Origin: a virus
Length of the DNA stretch: 64,000 bases
Direction: 5' to 3' (one strand)
IMG/VR virus record: IMGVR_UViG_3300030943_000008
Coordinates: 1-64,000 of that record
Below are positions 53,395 to 61,326 of this stretch, piece by piece. Positions within the stretch are counted from its first letter, which is position 1. Every line of letters starts with the position of its first letter. The notes beneath the pieces are model-generated. The model was not told the DNA's origin, did not search any database, and saw nothing but the letters and a program-made list of their open reading frames with translations. A program made the translations under genes and the position numbers.

Positions 53395-54030
53395 ATGAAA
53401 ACATCCCCTGAAATCATGCGAAGCGCTGGCGTCTACGAGATTTGCATCAAGCGCGGAGCCAAGCCACCCCAATTTTATATTGGACAGGCAACCATCCTGC
53501 GGAAGCGGCGGACGGTTCATCTTCGGGCGCTCGCCGCTGGGAAACACGGAAATTCTAGACTTCAACGGGCCTACAATAAATATGGCCCAGAATCGTTGAG
53601 CTTTCGCCCGTTGCTGGTCTGTGAGCGCAAGAAAGAAACGCTCGACATGTACGAGAAGGCCATTCTCGATAGCTACCAGAGAGACGCAATCTTCAATATG
53701 TGCCTCGAATGCGTCGGGTCCAAGCTTGGTGTCAAAATGTCGGATGCCACGAAAAGGAAGATCGGTGCCGCCAATAAGGGAGCGTTCCGATCGCAAAGTC
53801 ACAGGGATGCCGTCCGCCTGTCGAACCAGACTCGTATCGTTAGTGCTGAAACCAGAAAGAAGATGGCAATAGCGCGAACTGGAAACAAAAACTGTTTGGG
53901 GCGAAAGCTGACTGACGAGCATAAAGCCAACGTAGGGGCGGGACTCAAGGGGATGAAAAAGACCAAGGAAGAACTTGAACGACGGGGCGCCACTAGGAGA
54001 AAGAATGCCGAATCTCGAGGGTATTATTGA
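53395..54030 (+). CDS. GIY-YIG homing endonuclease with NUMOD3 repeats
   Basis: 211 residues. AGVYEICIKRGAKPPQFYIG is the GIY-YIG site (G-V-Y ... Y-I-G), with LRALAAGKHGNSRLQRAYNK and a Glu helix (DMYEKAILDSYQ). Four NUMOD3-like DNA-binding segments follow (MSDATKRKIGAANKG, SQSHRDAVRLSN, SAETRKKMAIARTG, LTDEHKANVGAGLKG). AT-richer than its neighbours, inserted between connector and neck genes in the same direction. Confidence 0.92.
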   Translation: MKTSPEIMRSAGVYEICIKRGAKPPQFYIGQATILRKRRTVHLRALAAGKHGNSRLQRAYNKYGPESLSFRPLLVCERKKETLDMYEKAILDSYQRDAIFNMCLECVGSKLGVKMSDATKRKIGAANKGAFRSQSHRDAVRLSNQTRIVSAETRKKMAIARTGNKNCLGRKLTDEHKANVGAGLKGMKKTKEELERRGATRRKNAESRGYY

Positions 54031-54032
54031 TC

Positions 54033-54479
54033 ATGGCTACGATCACGGGCGGAGATAAACTGGCGACCATCCTTCGAGCATTGGTGGAAAAATCCACCAA
54101 TGCATCGTCTGTAAAAGTTGGATTTTTATCTGGGGCGTCTTATCCCGATGGGACGCCTGTCGCTATGGTCGCTGCCGTGCAAAACTTCGGCGCCCCGCGC
54201 GCCGGCATTCCGCCGCGGCCGTTCTTCAGCAATATGATCGCCGAGAAAAGCCCGGAATGGGGCCCTGCGCTGGGCGCGCTGCTGATCGACAACGAGTTCG
54301 ATGCTTTCCGCGCGCTGCAACTGGCCGGCGAGGGAATTTCTGGACAATTGGTGCAGTCGATTCAGGACACCAACAGCCCACCTCTCGCGCAATCGACCAT
54401 TGACGCCAAGGGATTTTCTAAAACCTTGATCGACACGGGACAACTTTGGCAATCTGTGGCATACGAGGTGAAGGAATAG
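54033..54479 (+). CDS. HK97 gp10-like neck/tail-completion protein
   Basis: 148 residues from ATG (TTG at 54027 possible). SSVKVGFLSGASYPDGTPVA, MVAAVQNFGAPRAGIPPRPF and the end STIDAKGFSKTLIDTGQLWQ are the core motifs of gp10-like/virion-morphogenesis proteins that close the head-tail joint. Good agreement in size. Confidence 0.85.
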   Translation: MATITGGDKLATILRALVEKSTNASSVKVGFLSGASYPDGTPVAMVAAVQNFGAPRAGIPPRPFFSNMIAEKSPEWGPALGALLIDNEFDAFRALQLAGEGISGQLVQSIQDTNSPPLAQSTIDAKGFSKTLIDTGQLWQSVAYEVKE

Positions 54480-54541
54480 TCCCGGGCCGGCGTATCAGGC
54501 CTTTTCATCGCTAACGGCGGGAGCCGGAAGGAAAACCTGAC

Positions 54542-55525
54542 ATGACGCGCGTAACTCTCTGGTCCTCATCCGCTGGCGATATCCCGGCAAACCTGGCTTT
54601 CACGAACAATTTCAGCGCGACGACGGATCCGTCGGTCGGCAACGATTCGACGCAGCGGTATTCGGTCGGTTCGGTTTGGATCAACACGACCACCGATCAG
54701 GCGTTCATCTGCACCGATGCGACCGCTGGCGCGGCCGTGTGGGCGCCGTCGACCACGGGTGGCACGCAGGGCCAGGTAATCGCGCCTTCGGCGGCGACGG
54801 CGTCCAGCGCCGGTTCTGCGGCCCTGCTGCGCGGCGGTGCGGGCGGATCGACCTCGGGGGCCGGTGGTGCCGCCAACGTCACCGGTGGGGCCGCTACGGC
54901 GGGCAACTCGGCGGGCGGCGCGACCACACAAACCGGCGGCGCAGGGTCCGGTAGCGGGGCGGGCGGGGCGGCCGGGCAGACGGGAGGCGTCGGCGGCGCG
55001 ACGGGCGCGGGCGGTGCGGCTTCGGTCACCGGTGGTGCCGGCGGCGCAACATCGGGCACGGGCGGCGCGGCAAACCTCACGGGCGGCGCCGGATCGGCCG
55101 GCAACGCGAACGGCGGATCGGTCGTGATCTCTGGTGGTGCCGGAAATGGCACCGGCGTGGCTGGGTCGATTCGCGAGCTCGGCCTCGTCATGAAAGCGCA
55201 GGGCGCTGAAGCCTCCCTGAACGCCACAGGAACTCTGACCGCAGCGCAGATGATCACAGGCATCATCACGTCGACGACCGCGGCCGCGGTTTCGGCCACG
55301 TTGCCACTTGCGACCGCAATGGATACCGCGATCCCCGATTCCGCGGCGAACGATTCGTTTGATTTCTCCGTGATCAATACGGGGGCATCAAATGCGTTTA
55401 CCATCCTGACGGCCGCCGGGTGGGCGGCATTTGTCGGTTCAGTTGTCGTGGCACTCAGCACTTCGGCGCACTTCCGTGCCCGCAAGACTGCCGTCGGCGC
55501 GTGGACGCTCTATCGCATCTCCTGA
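54542..55525 (+). CDS. Glycine-rich repeat virion protein
   Basis: 327 residues. Residues 25-60 form a domain (TQRYSVGSVWINTTTDQAFI); 75-205 are a glycine-rich tract of GGA/GGAAN/TGGAG units (GGAGGSTSGAGGAANVTGGA); 215-327 a beta domain ending SAHFRARKTAVGAWTLYRIS. Similar proteins in tails are thought to form spikes or fibres; here it lies between neck genes. Likely exposed on the virion. Confidence 0.65.
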   Translation: MTRVTLWSSSAGDIPANLAFTNNFSATTDPSVGNDSTQRYSVGSVWINTTTDQAFICTDATAGAAVWAPSTTGGTQGQVIAPSAATASSAGSAALLRGGAGGSTSGAGGAANVTGGAATAGNSAGGATTQTGGAGSGSGAGGAAGQTGGVGGATGAGGAASVTGGAGGATSGTGGAANLTGGAGSAGNANGGSVVISGGAGNGTGVAGSIRELGLVMKAQGAEASLNATGTLTAAQMITGIITSTTAAAVSATLPLATAMDTAIPDSAANDSFDFSVINTGASNAFTILTAAGWAAFVGSVVVALSTSAHFRARKTAVGAWTLYRIS

Positions 55526-55532
55526 CGATGCT

Positions 55533-55562
55533 GACGGGCTTGCGCAGGCGCGCAGGCCCGTC
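55533..55562 (+). terminator. Hairpin after the glycine-rich gene
   Basis: GACGGGC/GCCCGTC outer stem with TGCGC/GCGCA inside, followed by CTTTCC. Weak T-run, so possibly partial termination. Confidence 0.45.
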
Positions 55563-55581
55563 CTTTCCGTGAGGCGCGGCC

Positions 55582-56184
55582 ATGAACCTTCATTCCATCG
55601 TTTCGCCGATCATCGGCGCCGTGAACCCGCTTATCCCGGTCGCTGTGCGAATCAGCATCGGACAGGGTGATACGCAGCCCGATGGCAGCCGCCCGCCGCT
55701 GTATGCCACGCCTGGTGCGTTCACGGGCTCAATTGACAGGACGACGCTGACCGTCACGGCTGTCGCTGTGGGTGTCCTGCAGCCAGGCCAGATGCTGGCT
55801 GAGGTGACGCCGGGCGGCTTGGCCGCAGCGACGTCGATCACCGCGCAACTGACCGGCGACGATGGAGGAATCGGAACCTATTCGGTAAACCGGACCCAGA
55901 CCGTCGCATCCGAAGACTTCGTTACCGTCATGACGATCATGGCGCAGATGCAGCCCCTGACGTGGGGCGATCTACAGCAACTCGACGGTGTCAACCTCGG
56001 TGGATCTGCCAATGCGCTATACGTCAGCGGCGACCTGAACGGCATCGTGCGCGTTCGTCTCAAGGGCGGAGATTTAGTCACGCTCACCGATGGTAGCGTG
56101 TGGCTGGTCCGGCAATCGCTCGAGGGATGGAGTCTCACGGCTGGCTGGACAAAATGTGTCATAACGTTGCAGGCGGGAGCATAA
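55582..56184 (+). CDS. Neck/tail protein with one beta-repeat insertion
   Basis: 200 residues. The ends form the conserved part (FVTVMTIMAQMQPLTWGDLQ, QLDGVNLGGSANALYVSGDL, WSLTAGWTKCVITLQ), typical of a small phage protein between gp10-like and neck terminator genes in Bcep-type myoviruses. Residues 45-115 are the beta repeat (LTVTAVAVGVLQPGQMLAEV, GIGTYSVNRTQTVAS). Functional class inferred from position. Confidence 0.65.
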   Translation: MNLHSIVSPIIGAVNPLIPVAVRISIGQGDTQPDGSRPPLYATPGAFTGSIDRTTLTVTAVAVGVLQPGQMLAEVTPGGLAAATSITAQLTGDDGGIGTYSVNRTQTVASEDFVTVMTIMAQMQPLTWGDLQQLDGVNLGGSANALYVSGDLNGIVRVRLKGGDLVTLTDGSVWLVRQSLEGWSLTAGWTKCVITLQAGA

Positions 56185-56186
56185 TC

Positions 56187-56285
56187 ATGCCATGGCAAGT
56201 TTGGGCAGTAATCGGTGCGATCTGTTTAATTTTTCTCTGTGGTTTGATCTATATTCGGCTATCGGCCGGCGCAGTCGGGGATTGA
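56187..56285 (+). CDS. 32-residue membrane miniprotein
   Basis: MPWQVWAVIGAICLIFLC continuing to AGAVGD, one transmembrane helix, 2 bp after the previous stop with GCGGGAGCATAATC upstream. Function unknown. Confidence 0.5.
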   Translation: MPWQVWAVIGAICLIFLCGLIYIRLSAGAVGD

Positions 56286-56326
56286 TCGCCAAGCATAGGA
56301 AACATGAAAATGAGTAGGGAATCAAG

Positions 56327-56689
56327 ATGAACCGTTTTTCAAGGTTGATTGCGGTCGCCGCGATGGCGCTGTTCGTTACCAGCGCGCAGGCGCAGATCAC
56401 CGTTCCGGGACTCCCGATTGTGCCGTTGGGATATTGCCAATTGACGTCGCTTGCCGCGTCCACCGGACTATCAGCATGCTCGGGTGGCATCCCGGCAGGC
56501 GCTCGGATGGCATTCATCCAAGCCGAGGCGACCGCCATTCGGTATCGAGACGATGCGGTGGCACCAACCGCCTCCGTTGGCATGCCTGTGGCTGCTGGCG
56601 GATCGTTTTTCTATGTCGGAACCTTGAGTAAGGTGCTGATCATCGAGCAGACATCCCCCGCGAAACTGAATGTTCTTTTTTACAGATAG
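56327..56689 (+). CDS. Secreted-type small protein within the tail operon
   Basis: 120 residues with a signal peptide (MNRFSRLIAVAAMALFVTSA, cut near AQA-Q). The mature part GYCQLTSLAASTGLSACSGG and MAFIQAEATAIRYRDDAVAP followed by FFYVGTLSKVLIIE looks like small fibre or decoration proteins. As with the fibres at 674 and 3376, a signal peptide on a virion-like protein is unusual. Confidence 0.6.
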   Translation: MNRFSRLIAVAAMALFVTSAQAQITVPGLPIVPLGYCQLTSLAASTGLSACSGGIPAGARMAFIQAEATAIRYRDDAVAPTASVGMPVAAGGSFFYVGTLSKVLIIEQTSPAKLNVLFYR

Positions 56690-56697
56690 GAGAAAAC

Positions 56698-56955
56698 ATG
56701 CCCCTCAAGATTGTAAGCCAAAATTATTCTATTCGTCTCCGTGGAGATGGCGTCAGCACATCCATCTCCGTGGATTTCTACGATCAGATCGCAGGTGACA
56801 GAACGATTCACAACAAGACGCCAGATGGCGTTCTTGTGGGAAATTCAGACGCGTCTGGGGTTTTTTCAGGAACGGTTGTCACCTTCACTTGGGCGACACC
56901 GCCATCAAACGGATCAATAGACAATCCGTCCGTACTTTTTACTTTTCCCAACTAG
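56698..56955 (+). CDS. Small beta-sandwich-like protein
   Basis: 85 residues after TAGGAGAAAAC. All-beta pattern (IVSQNYSIRLRGDGVSTSIS, GTVVTFTWATPPSNGSI). AT-richer than its neighbours. Probably a virion-associated protein paired with the gene before it; not recognised. Confidence 0.6.
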   Translation: MPLKIVSQNYSIRLRGDGVSTSISVDFYDQIAGDRTIHNKTPDGVLVGNSDASGVFSGTVVTFTWATPPSNGSIDNPSVLFTFPN

Positions 56956-57951
56956 ATGACCATGAACGCGACGATCTCACCGAATCGAACCGATATCCTG
57001 TCGGCGCTGAGGTCGTTCCTTCTCGCGGTGCTGCCGGACGGCACCGACGTGATCCTCGCGATTGAAAACCGGGTGCCGGAGCCGACCGGCCCGAATTTCG
57101 CGATCATGAGCCCGATCCGGTTTCAGCGTCTTTCGACGAACGTGGACGGAAATGCCGACGTGCTGTTTTCTGGCACGATTGCGCCGGCGCCGGCATCGTT
57201 CACCGGAGCCATCGCGCCCGCGCCAGCTAACCCCAGCCTGCCGGCATCTGGCATCATGACCGTGTCCGCGGTGGCGAGCGGGACGCTCCTGGTCGGCGGG
57301 GCACTGTCGGGAACGAAGGTCGCGGCCGGCACCACGATCACCCGGCAGATATCCGGCGCGCCCGGCGGCGCCGGTATCTATGGGGTCTCGATCAGCCAGG
57401 CGACCCCCGGCACCACGATTGCACAGGCTTGCGGGCTGATGACCGTCACGTCGGTGGTGCGCGGCTCCGTGCTGGTTGGCGCGGCGGTGTTTGGCGTCGA
57501 CGTCACGGCGGGGACGAGGATTACCGCGCGCGGGACCGGCGCAGGCGGGACGGGCACCTATGCGGTCAACCTCAGCCAGGCGGTCACCAGCCAGCTGATG
57601 TCGTCCGGCTCGAAGTCGATGACCCAGAGCAGCAAGGTCACGGTCCAGATCGATTTCCACAGCATTGACGGCTCGTCGGCCGACATGGCGCAGACGGTTT
57701 CGACGACGTTTCGCGACGCCATGGCGGTGCAATTTTTCGCCGGGCTGGACTATCCGCTCAATCAGGCGTCGCCGTTCTACGCCGATGATCCGCGGCTGAT
57801 GCCGTTCCTGAACGAAAATTCGCAATATGAGCGCCGATGGGTCGTCGAGGCAGAGTTGCAGGCGAACCAGATTGTGGCATCGCCGCAGCAGTTCTTCGAT
57901 GTGGTCGATTTGGAAGTTATCAGCGTCGATGCGGTCTATCCGCCTGCCTGA
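56956..57951 (+). CDS. Phage neck terminator protein with two beta-repeat insertions
   Basis: 331 residues. N-terminal ILSALRSFLLAVLPDGTDVI, AIENRVPEPTGPNFAIMSPI and C-terminal KVTVQIDFHSIDGSSADMAQ, FYADDPRLMPFLNENSQYER belong to the neck-terminator (gp12-like) family. Between them (about 70-215) lie two copies of the repeat (LSGTKVAAGTTITRQISGA and FGVDVTAGTRITARGTGAGG, each followed by a GIYGVS/GTYAVN strand). The protein caps the tail tube at the neck. Confidence 0.8.
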   Translation: MTMNATISPNRTDILSALRSFLLAVLPDGTDVILAIENRVPEPTGPNFAIMSPIRFQRLSTNVDGNADVLFSGTIAPAPASFTGAIAPAPANPSLPASGIMTVSAVASGTLLVGGALSGTKVAAGTTITRQISGAPGGAGIYGVSISQATPGTTIAQACGLMTVTSVVRGSVLVGAAVFGVDVTAGTRITARGTGAGGTGTYAVNLSQAVTSQLMSSGSKSMTQSSKVTVQIDFHSIDGSSADMAQTVSTTFRDAMAVQFFAGLDYPLNQASPFYADDPRLMPFLNENSQYERRWVVEAELQANQIVASPQQFFDVVDLEVISVDAVYPPA

Positions 57952-58030
57952 CCTCGCGCGGCTGTGCAGCGCGGGATTTTGATGTATAAGCGACTCGCGC
58001 CCGCACGGCTTTCCTCGGGGAGAAATTTCG

Positions 58031-60232
58031 ATGACGTCTATCCCGGCAAATGAACTGGTCAATATTTCCCCGAGCGTGCTCGGTGCCGGTGGCGATGGCG
58101 TCAACATCATCGGCCTCGTTTTGACCAACAGCGCCCGCGCGCCGGTCGGCAGCGTGATTGCCTTCCCGGATGGCGCATCGGTCTCGAACTATTTCGGGCC
58201 CGGATCAATCGAAGCGCAGGTCGCGAACGGCGGGACGAACTTCGGCACCGGCTATTTCGGCGGCTTCACGGGATCGTCCAAACAGCCCGGCTCCATCCTT
58301 TTTGCCCAGTACAATCAGACGGCGGTGGCCGCCTATCTGCGAGGCGGTAGCGTCGCGGCCCTGTCGCTGGCGCAGCTGCAGGCCATCAACGGCACCCTCA
58401 CGGTCACCGTGGACAGCGTCCCGCTGACCGCCCCGGCACTGAACCTTGCGGGCGCGACCAGCTTTTCCAACGGCGCGGCCATCATTCAAAGCGCGCTGCA
58501 GGCGTCGGCTCCGGCTGGCGCTTCTTTCACGGGATCCATCGGCGGCGTCGTCACCGGATCGATCGGCGCGACCTTCACCTCGACCGGTTCCGGCACCAAT
58601 ATGACCGCCTCGGCAGTGGTCGGCGTGCTGCGGCCTGGCTGCCAGATCAGCGGCACTGGCGTCCCGGCCGGCACCTACATCGTCTCGCAGACCTCGGGCA
58701 CCACGGGCGCCGCCGGCGTCTATGTGACCAACAACGTCACGACCTCGGTCGCGGCCGCATTGACGGCCACCAGCAACGTGCTCGACGTCACCGCCGTGAC
58801 CTCCGGGACGCTGCAGGCCACGGACGTGATTTCCGGCACCAACGTGACCGTTGGCACCGTCATCGGCTCGCAGCTCACCGGCTCGCCGGGCGGCATCGGT
58901 ACCTATGCGATCGGCACCTATCAGCAGGCCGCCAGCACTACCATCACGTCGCTTTCCAGCACCCTCAACGTCACGGCGGTAAGTTCGGGTTCCATCATCG
59001 TCGGTGCGCTGCTAGCGGGCACCAACATCACGGCGAACACGCTGGTGACGTCGCAGAAAACCGGCACAGGCGGCGTCGGTACCTACGGGCTGTCGAAGTC
59101 GTCCACGACGGTCTCGGAGACCATCACCACCACGGCGGTTGCGCCGCTGGTGACCTATGACAGTCTGTCCGGCGCATTCATCGTCACCTCCGGCACCACG
59201 GGCGCGACTTCGACGGTCAGCTATGGCAGCGGCACCACGGCGGATGCGCTGAATCTCGGCGCGTCCGATGGTGCGGTACTATCGCAGGGCGCGGCCGCAG
59301 CAGTACCGGCGGCATTCATGGATGCGCTGATCGTCCAAAACCCGAACTGGGCCACGTTTTTCACGACGTTCGACCCCGACGTTTCTGGCAGTTCCGTCAA
59401 GCAGGCCTTCGCGGCATGGAAGAATAGCCAGAACAACCGCTATGCCTACCTCGGGTGGGATCTTGATGTGACGCCGACCAACACGCTGCCGGCCACCACC
59501 AGCCTCGGCGCCGTGCTGGCCGCCAACCAGGACTCCGGGACATGCCTGCTGGACGGTGACCCCGCGTCTGGTTGGAATCTTGCCGCCGCCGTCGCGCTCG
59601 CCGCCTTCATCGCCGGCGCCGCCGCATCGATCGACTTCACGCAAACCCGTGGCCGAATCAGTTTCGCCTACAAGGCGCAGGCCGGACTATTGGCTACCGT
59701 CACGACGCCGAAGATCGCCAATAACTTGGCGGGCGATACGCAGACCAATGGCAGCCGCGGCAACGGCTACAATTTCTATGGTGCCTATGGCAACGCGAAC
59801 GCGAACTTCACATGGTTTCAGCGCGGCTTCGTCACCGGACCGTTCAAGTGGCTGGACAGCTACATCAACCAGATTTGGCTGAACAACGCGCTGCAGAACG
59901 CGCTGTTGGTTCTGCAACAGAACTCGCTGTCGATCCCGTACAGCAATGATGGCAATGCGCTGATCGAATCGGCGCTCGCGGACCCGATTCAGGCTGGCTT
60001 GAATTTCGGCGCGTTCGGCCCCGGCAACCTGTCGTCGACGCAGATCGCGCAGGTCAATGCATCGGCCGGCGCCAAGATCGCCAGCACGCTGCAGACACAG
60101 GGCTACTATCTGCAAATCCTGCCTGCGACCGCGCAGACCCGCGCCGGCCGGACCAGCCCGCCTGCGAAATTCTGGTACATCGATCAGGGCAGCGTCCAGG
60201 CAATCAGCCTTTCCAGCGTCGCGCTGAGCTAA
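58031..60232 (+). CDS. DUF3383-type contractile tail sheath protein with three beta-repeat insertions
   Basis: 733 residues after CGGGGAGAAATTTCG. IGLVLTNSARAPVGSVIAFP, VSNYFGPGSIEAQVANGGTN, YFGGFTGSSKQPGSILFAQY and later ALIVQNPNWATFFTTFDPDV, NNRYAYLGWDLDV, YNFYGAYGNANANFTWFQRG match DUF3383 sheaths, making this a myovirus. Residues about 160-370 hold three repeats (ISGTGVPAGTYIVSQTSGT, ISGTNVTVGTVIGSQLTGS, LAGTNITANTLVTSQKTGT), making it longer than ordinary DUF3383 proteins. The repeats would stand out on the sheath surface. Confidence 0.9.
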   Translation: MTSIPANELVNISPSVLGAGGDGVNIIGLVLTNSARAPVGSVIAFPDGASVSNYFGPGSIEAQVANGGTNFGTGYFGGFTGSSKQPGSILFAQYNQTAVAAYLRGGSVAALSLAQLQAINGTLTVTVDSVPLTAPALNLAGATSFSNGAAIIQSALQASAPAGASFTGSIGGVVTGSIGATFTSTGSGTNMTASAVVGVLRPGCQISGTGVPAGTYIVSQTSGTTGAAGVYVTNNVTTSVAAALTATSNVLDVTAVTSGTLQATDVISGTNVTVGTVIGSQLTGSPGGIGTYAIGTYQQAASTTITSLSSTLNVTAVSSGSIIVGALLAGTNITANTLVTSQKTGTGGVGTYGLSKSSTTVSETITTTAVAPLVTYDSLSGAFIVTSGTTGATSTVSYGSGTTADALNLGASDGAVLSQGAAAAVPAAFMDALIVQNPNWATFFTTFDPDVSGSSVKQAFAAWKNSQNNRYAYLGWDLDVTPTNTLPATTSLGAVLAANQDSGTCLLDGDPASGWNLAAAVALAAFIAGAAASIDFTQTRGRISFAYKAQAGLLATVTTPKIANNLAGDTQTNGSRGNGYNFYGAYGNANANFTWFQRGFVTGPFKWLDSYINQIWLNNALQNALLVLQQNSLSIPYSNDGNALIESALADPIQAGLNFGAFGPGNLSSTQIAQVNASAGAKIASTLQTQGYYLQILPATAQTRAGRTSPPAKFWYIDQGSVQAISLSSVALS

Positions 60233-60249
60233 CCGGAGACGATCACGCC

Positions 60250-60681
60250 ATGGATATCGGGGCATCAAACGCTAATCTGACGATTACGATCCCACCGTTG
60301 TTCACGGTGCCGCAGCAAATTCAGGGCTTCGCGGCGGACGACGTCTACGACCTCGACGAAATCGAATCCGTCGAGACATTGATGGGCGTCGATGGCGTGC
60401 TGTCCGGCGGTTTCGTGTGGAAGCCGCAGCAGCAGAGCATCACGCTGCAGGCCGATTCGGCCTCGAACGCGATCTTTGATCAGTGGTGGACCGCCATGGT
60501 GGCGGCCAAGACCACTTACGTGGCAGCCGGCGTGCTGACGCTGCCGCAGATCGGCCTCAAGTTCATCCAAACGACCGGCTATCTGACCCGCTACAAGCTG
60601 CCCGGCGCCAAGAAACTGATTCAGCCGCGCCGCTACGAAATCACATGGAACTTAGTCGTTCCGGCGCCGTCGGGTACCTGA
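60250..60681 (+). CDS. Tail tube protein
   Basis: 143 residues. NLTITIPPLFTVPQQIQGFA, SVETLMGVDGVLSGGFVWKP and GYLTRYKLPGAKKLIQPRRY have the beta-barrel pattern and position (right after the sheath) of the inner tube protein of Bcep22/BcepMu-like myoviruses. Confidence 0.8.
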   Translation: MDIGASNANLTITIPPLFTVPQQIQGFAADDVYDLDEIESVETLMGVDGVLSGGFVWKPQQQSITLQADSASNAIFDQWWTAMVAAKTTYVAAGVLTLPQIGLKFIQTTGYLTRYKLPGAKKLIQPRRYEITWNLVVPAPSGT

Positions 60682-60682
60682 C

Positions 60683-61153
60683 GTGAGTGGCCGAAAGACT
60701 GAGCTCGTCCGCGTCCCGGAATGGGGCGGGCGGGACGCCGGGAAAATCTTCAAGATCACTGAGATGGCGGCCGGGCCGGCGGAGAAGTGGGCGCTCCGCT
60801 TTATCCTTGCGCTCAAGGGCACCACGGCGGCGATCCCGGAAAGTCTGGCACCCTACGGTATGATCGCGATCGCGATCCGCGGCATCAACTCGTTCCTCGC
60901 CTCCGACGTCGATTATTCGAAGCTGGAACCCCTGCTCGACGAAATGTTCTCCTGCATTGAGATCGTGCGCGACATCGCCCATCCGACCGTCGCGTCCGCG
61001 CTGATAAGCGACGACGATATTGAGGAAGTCCGAACAAGAGGCTGGCTGCGCTCGGAGGTGCTGCGCCTCCATACGGGTTTTTCCTTTCTCGACGCCCTCT
61101 CTGTCTGGTGGGAGATGTCGAGATCACAGATGGAAGATACGCCGAATACGTGA
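60683..61153 (+). CDS. Tail assembly chaperone (upstream frame)
   Basis: 156 residues with a GTG start. RKTELVRVPEWGGRDAGKIF, KITEMAAGPAEKWALRFILA, then FLASDVDYSKLEPLLDEMFS and LRLHTGFSFLDALSVWWEMS. Position between tube and tape measure and the overlapping second frame are typical of the G/GT tail chaperone pair. A slippery heptamer GGGTTTT (61075-61081) lies at TGF. Confidence 0.82.
   Translation: MSGRKTELVRVPEWGGRDAGKIFKITEMAAGPAEKWALRFILALKGTTAAIPESLAPYGMIAIAIRGINSFLASDVDYSKLEPLLDEMFSCIEIVRDIAHPTVASALISDDDIEEVRTRGWLRSEVLRLHTGFSFLDALSVWWEMSRSQMEDTPNT
61075..61081 (+). promoter_or_regulatory. Programmed -1 ribosomal frameshift site
   Basis: GGGTTTT read as G-GGT-TTT in the chaperone frame: a canonical X-XXY-YYZ slippery heptamer that lets both tRNAs re-pair one base back (GGG, TTT). 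Confidence 0.75.
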
Positions 61154-61323
61154 ACGTGCCGCCCCTGATCGGGCAGGCTATTTCGGGCGATGCCGGGCTT
61201 CTGACGGCCCTCAACACCACCCTCGGTCTCGAGGACTTGCACGACATCCTTGAGGTCAAGACGGTCGACGCACATAATGCGCGGGTGGCGGCCAAGATAC
61301 GCGCCAAGAACCGGGAGTCGTGA
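61081..61323 (+). CDS. Tail assembly chaperone, -1 frame extension (GT-type fusion)
   Basis: About 80 residues added after frameshift, reading FLSRRPLCLVGDVEITDGRY, then VNVPPLIGQAISGDAGLLTA and LEDLHDILEVKTVDAHNARV. No stop between the slip site and 61321. A GTG at 61108 could allow separate initiation but has no good ribosome site. The longer chaperone would coat the tape measure during tail assembly. Confidence 0.75.
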   Translation, partial: FLSRRPLCLVGDVEITDGRYAEYVNVPPLIGQAISGDAGLLTALNTTLGLEDLHDILEVKTVDAHNARVAAKIRAKNRES

Positions 61324-61326
61324 TCC

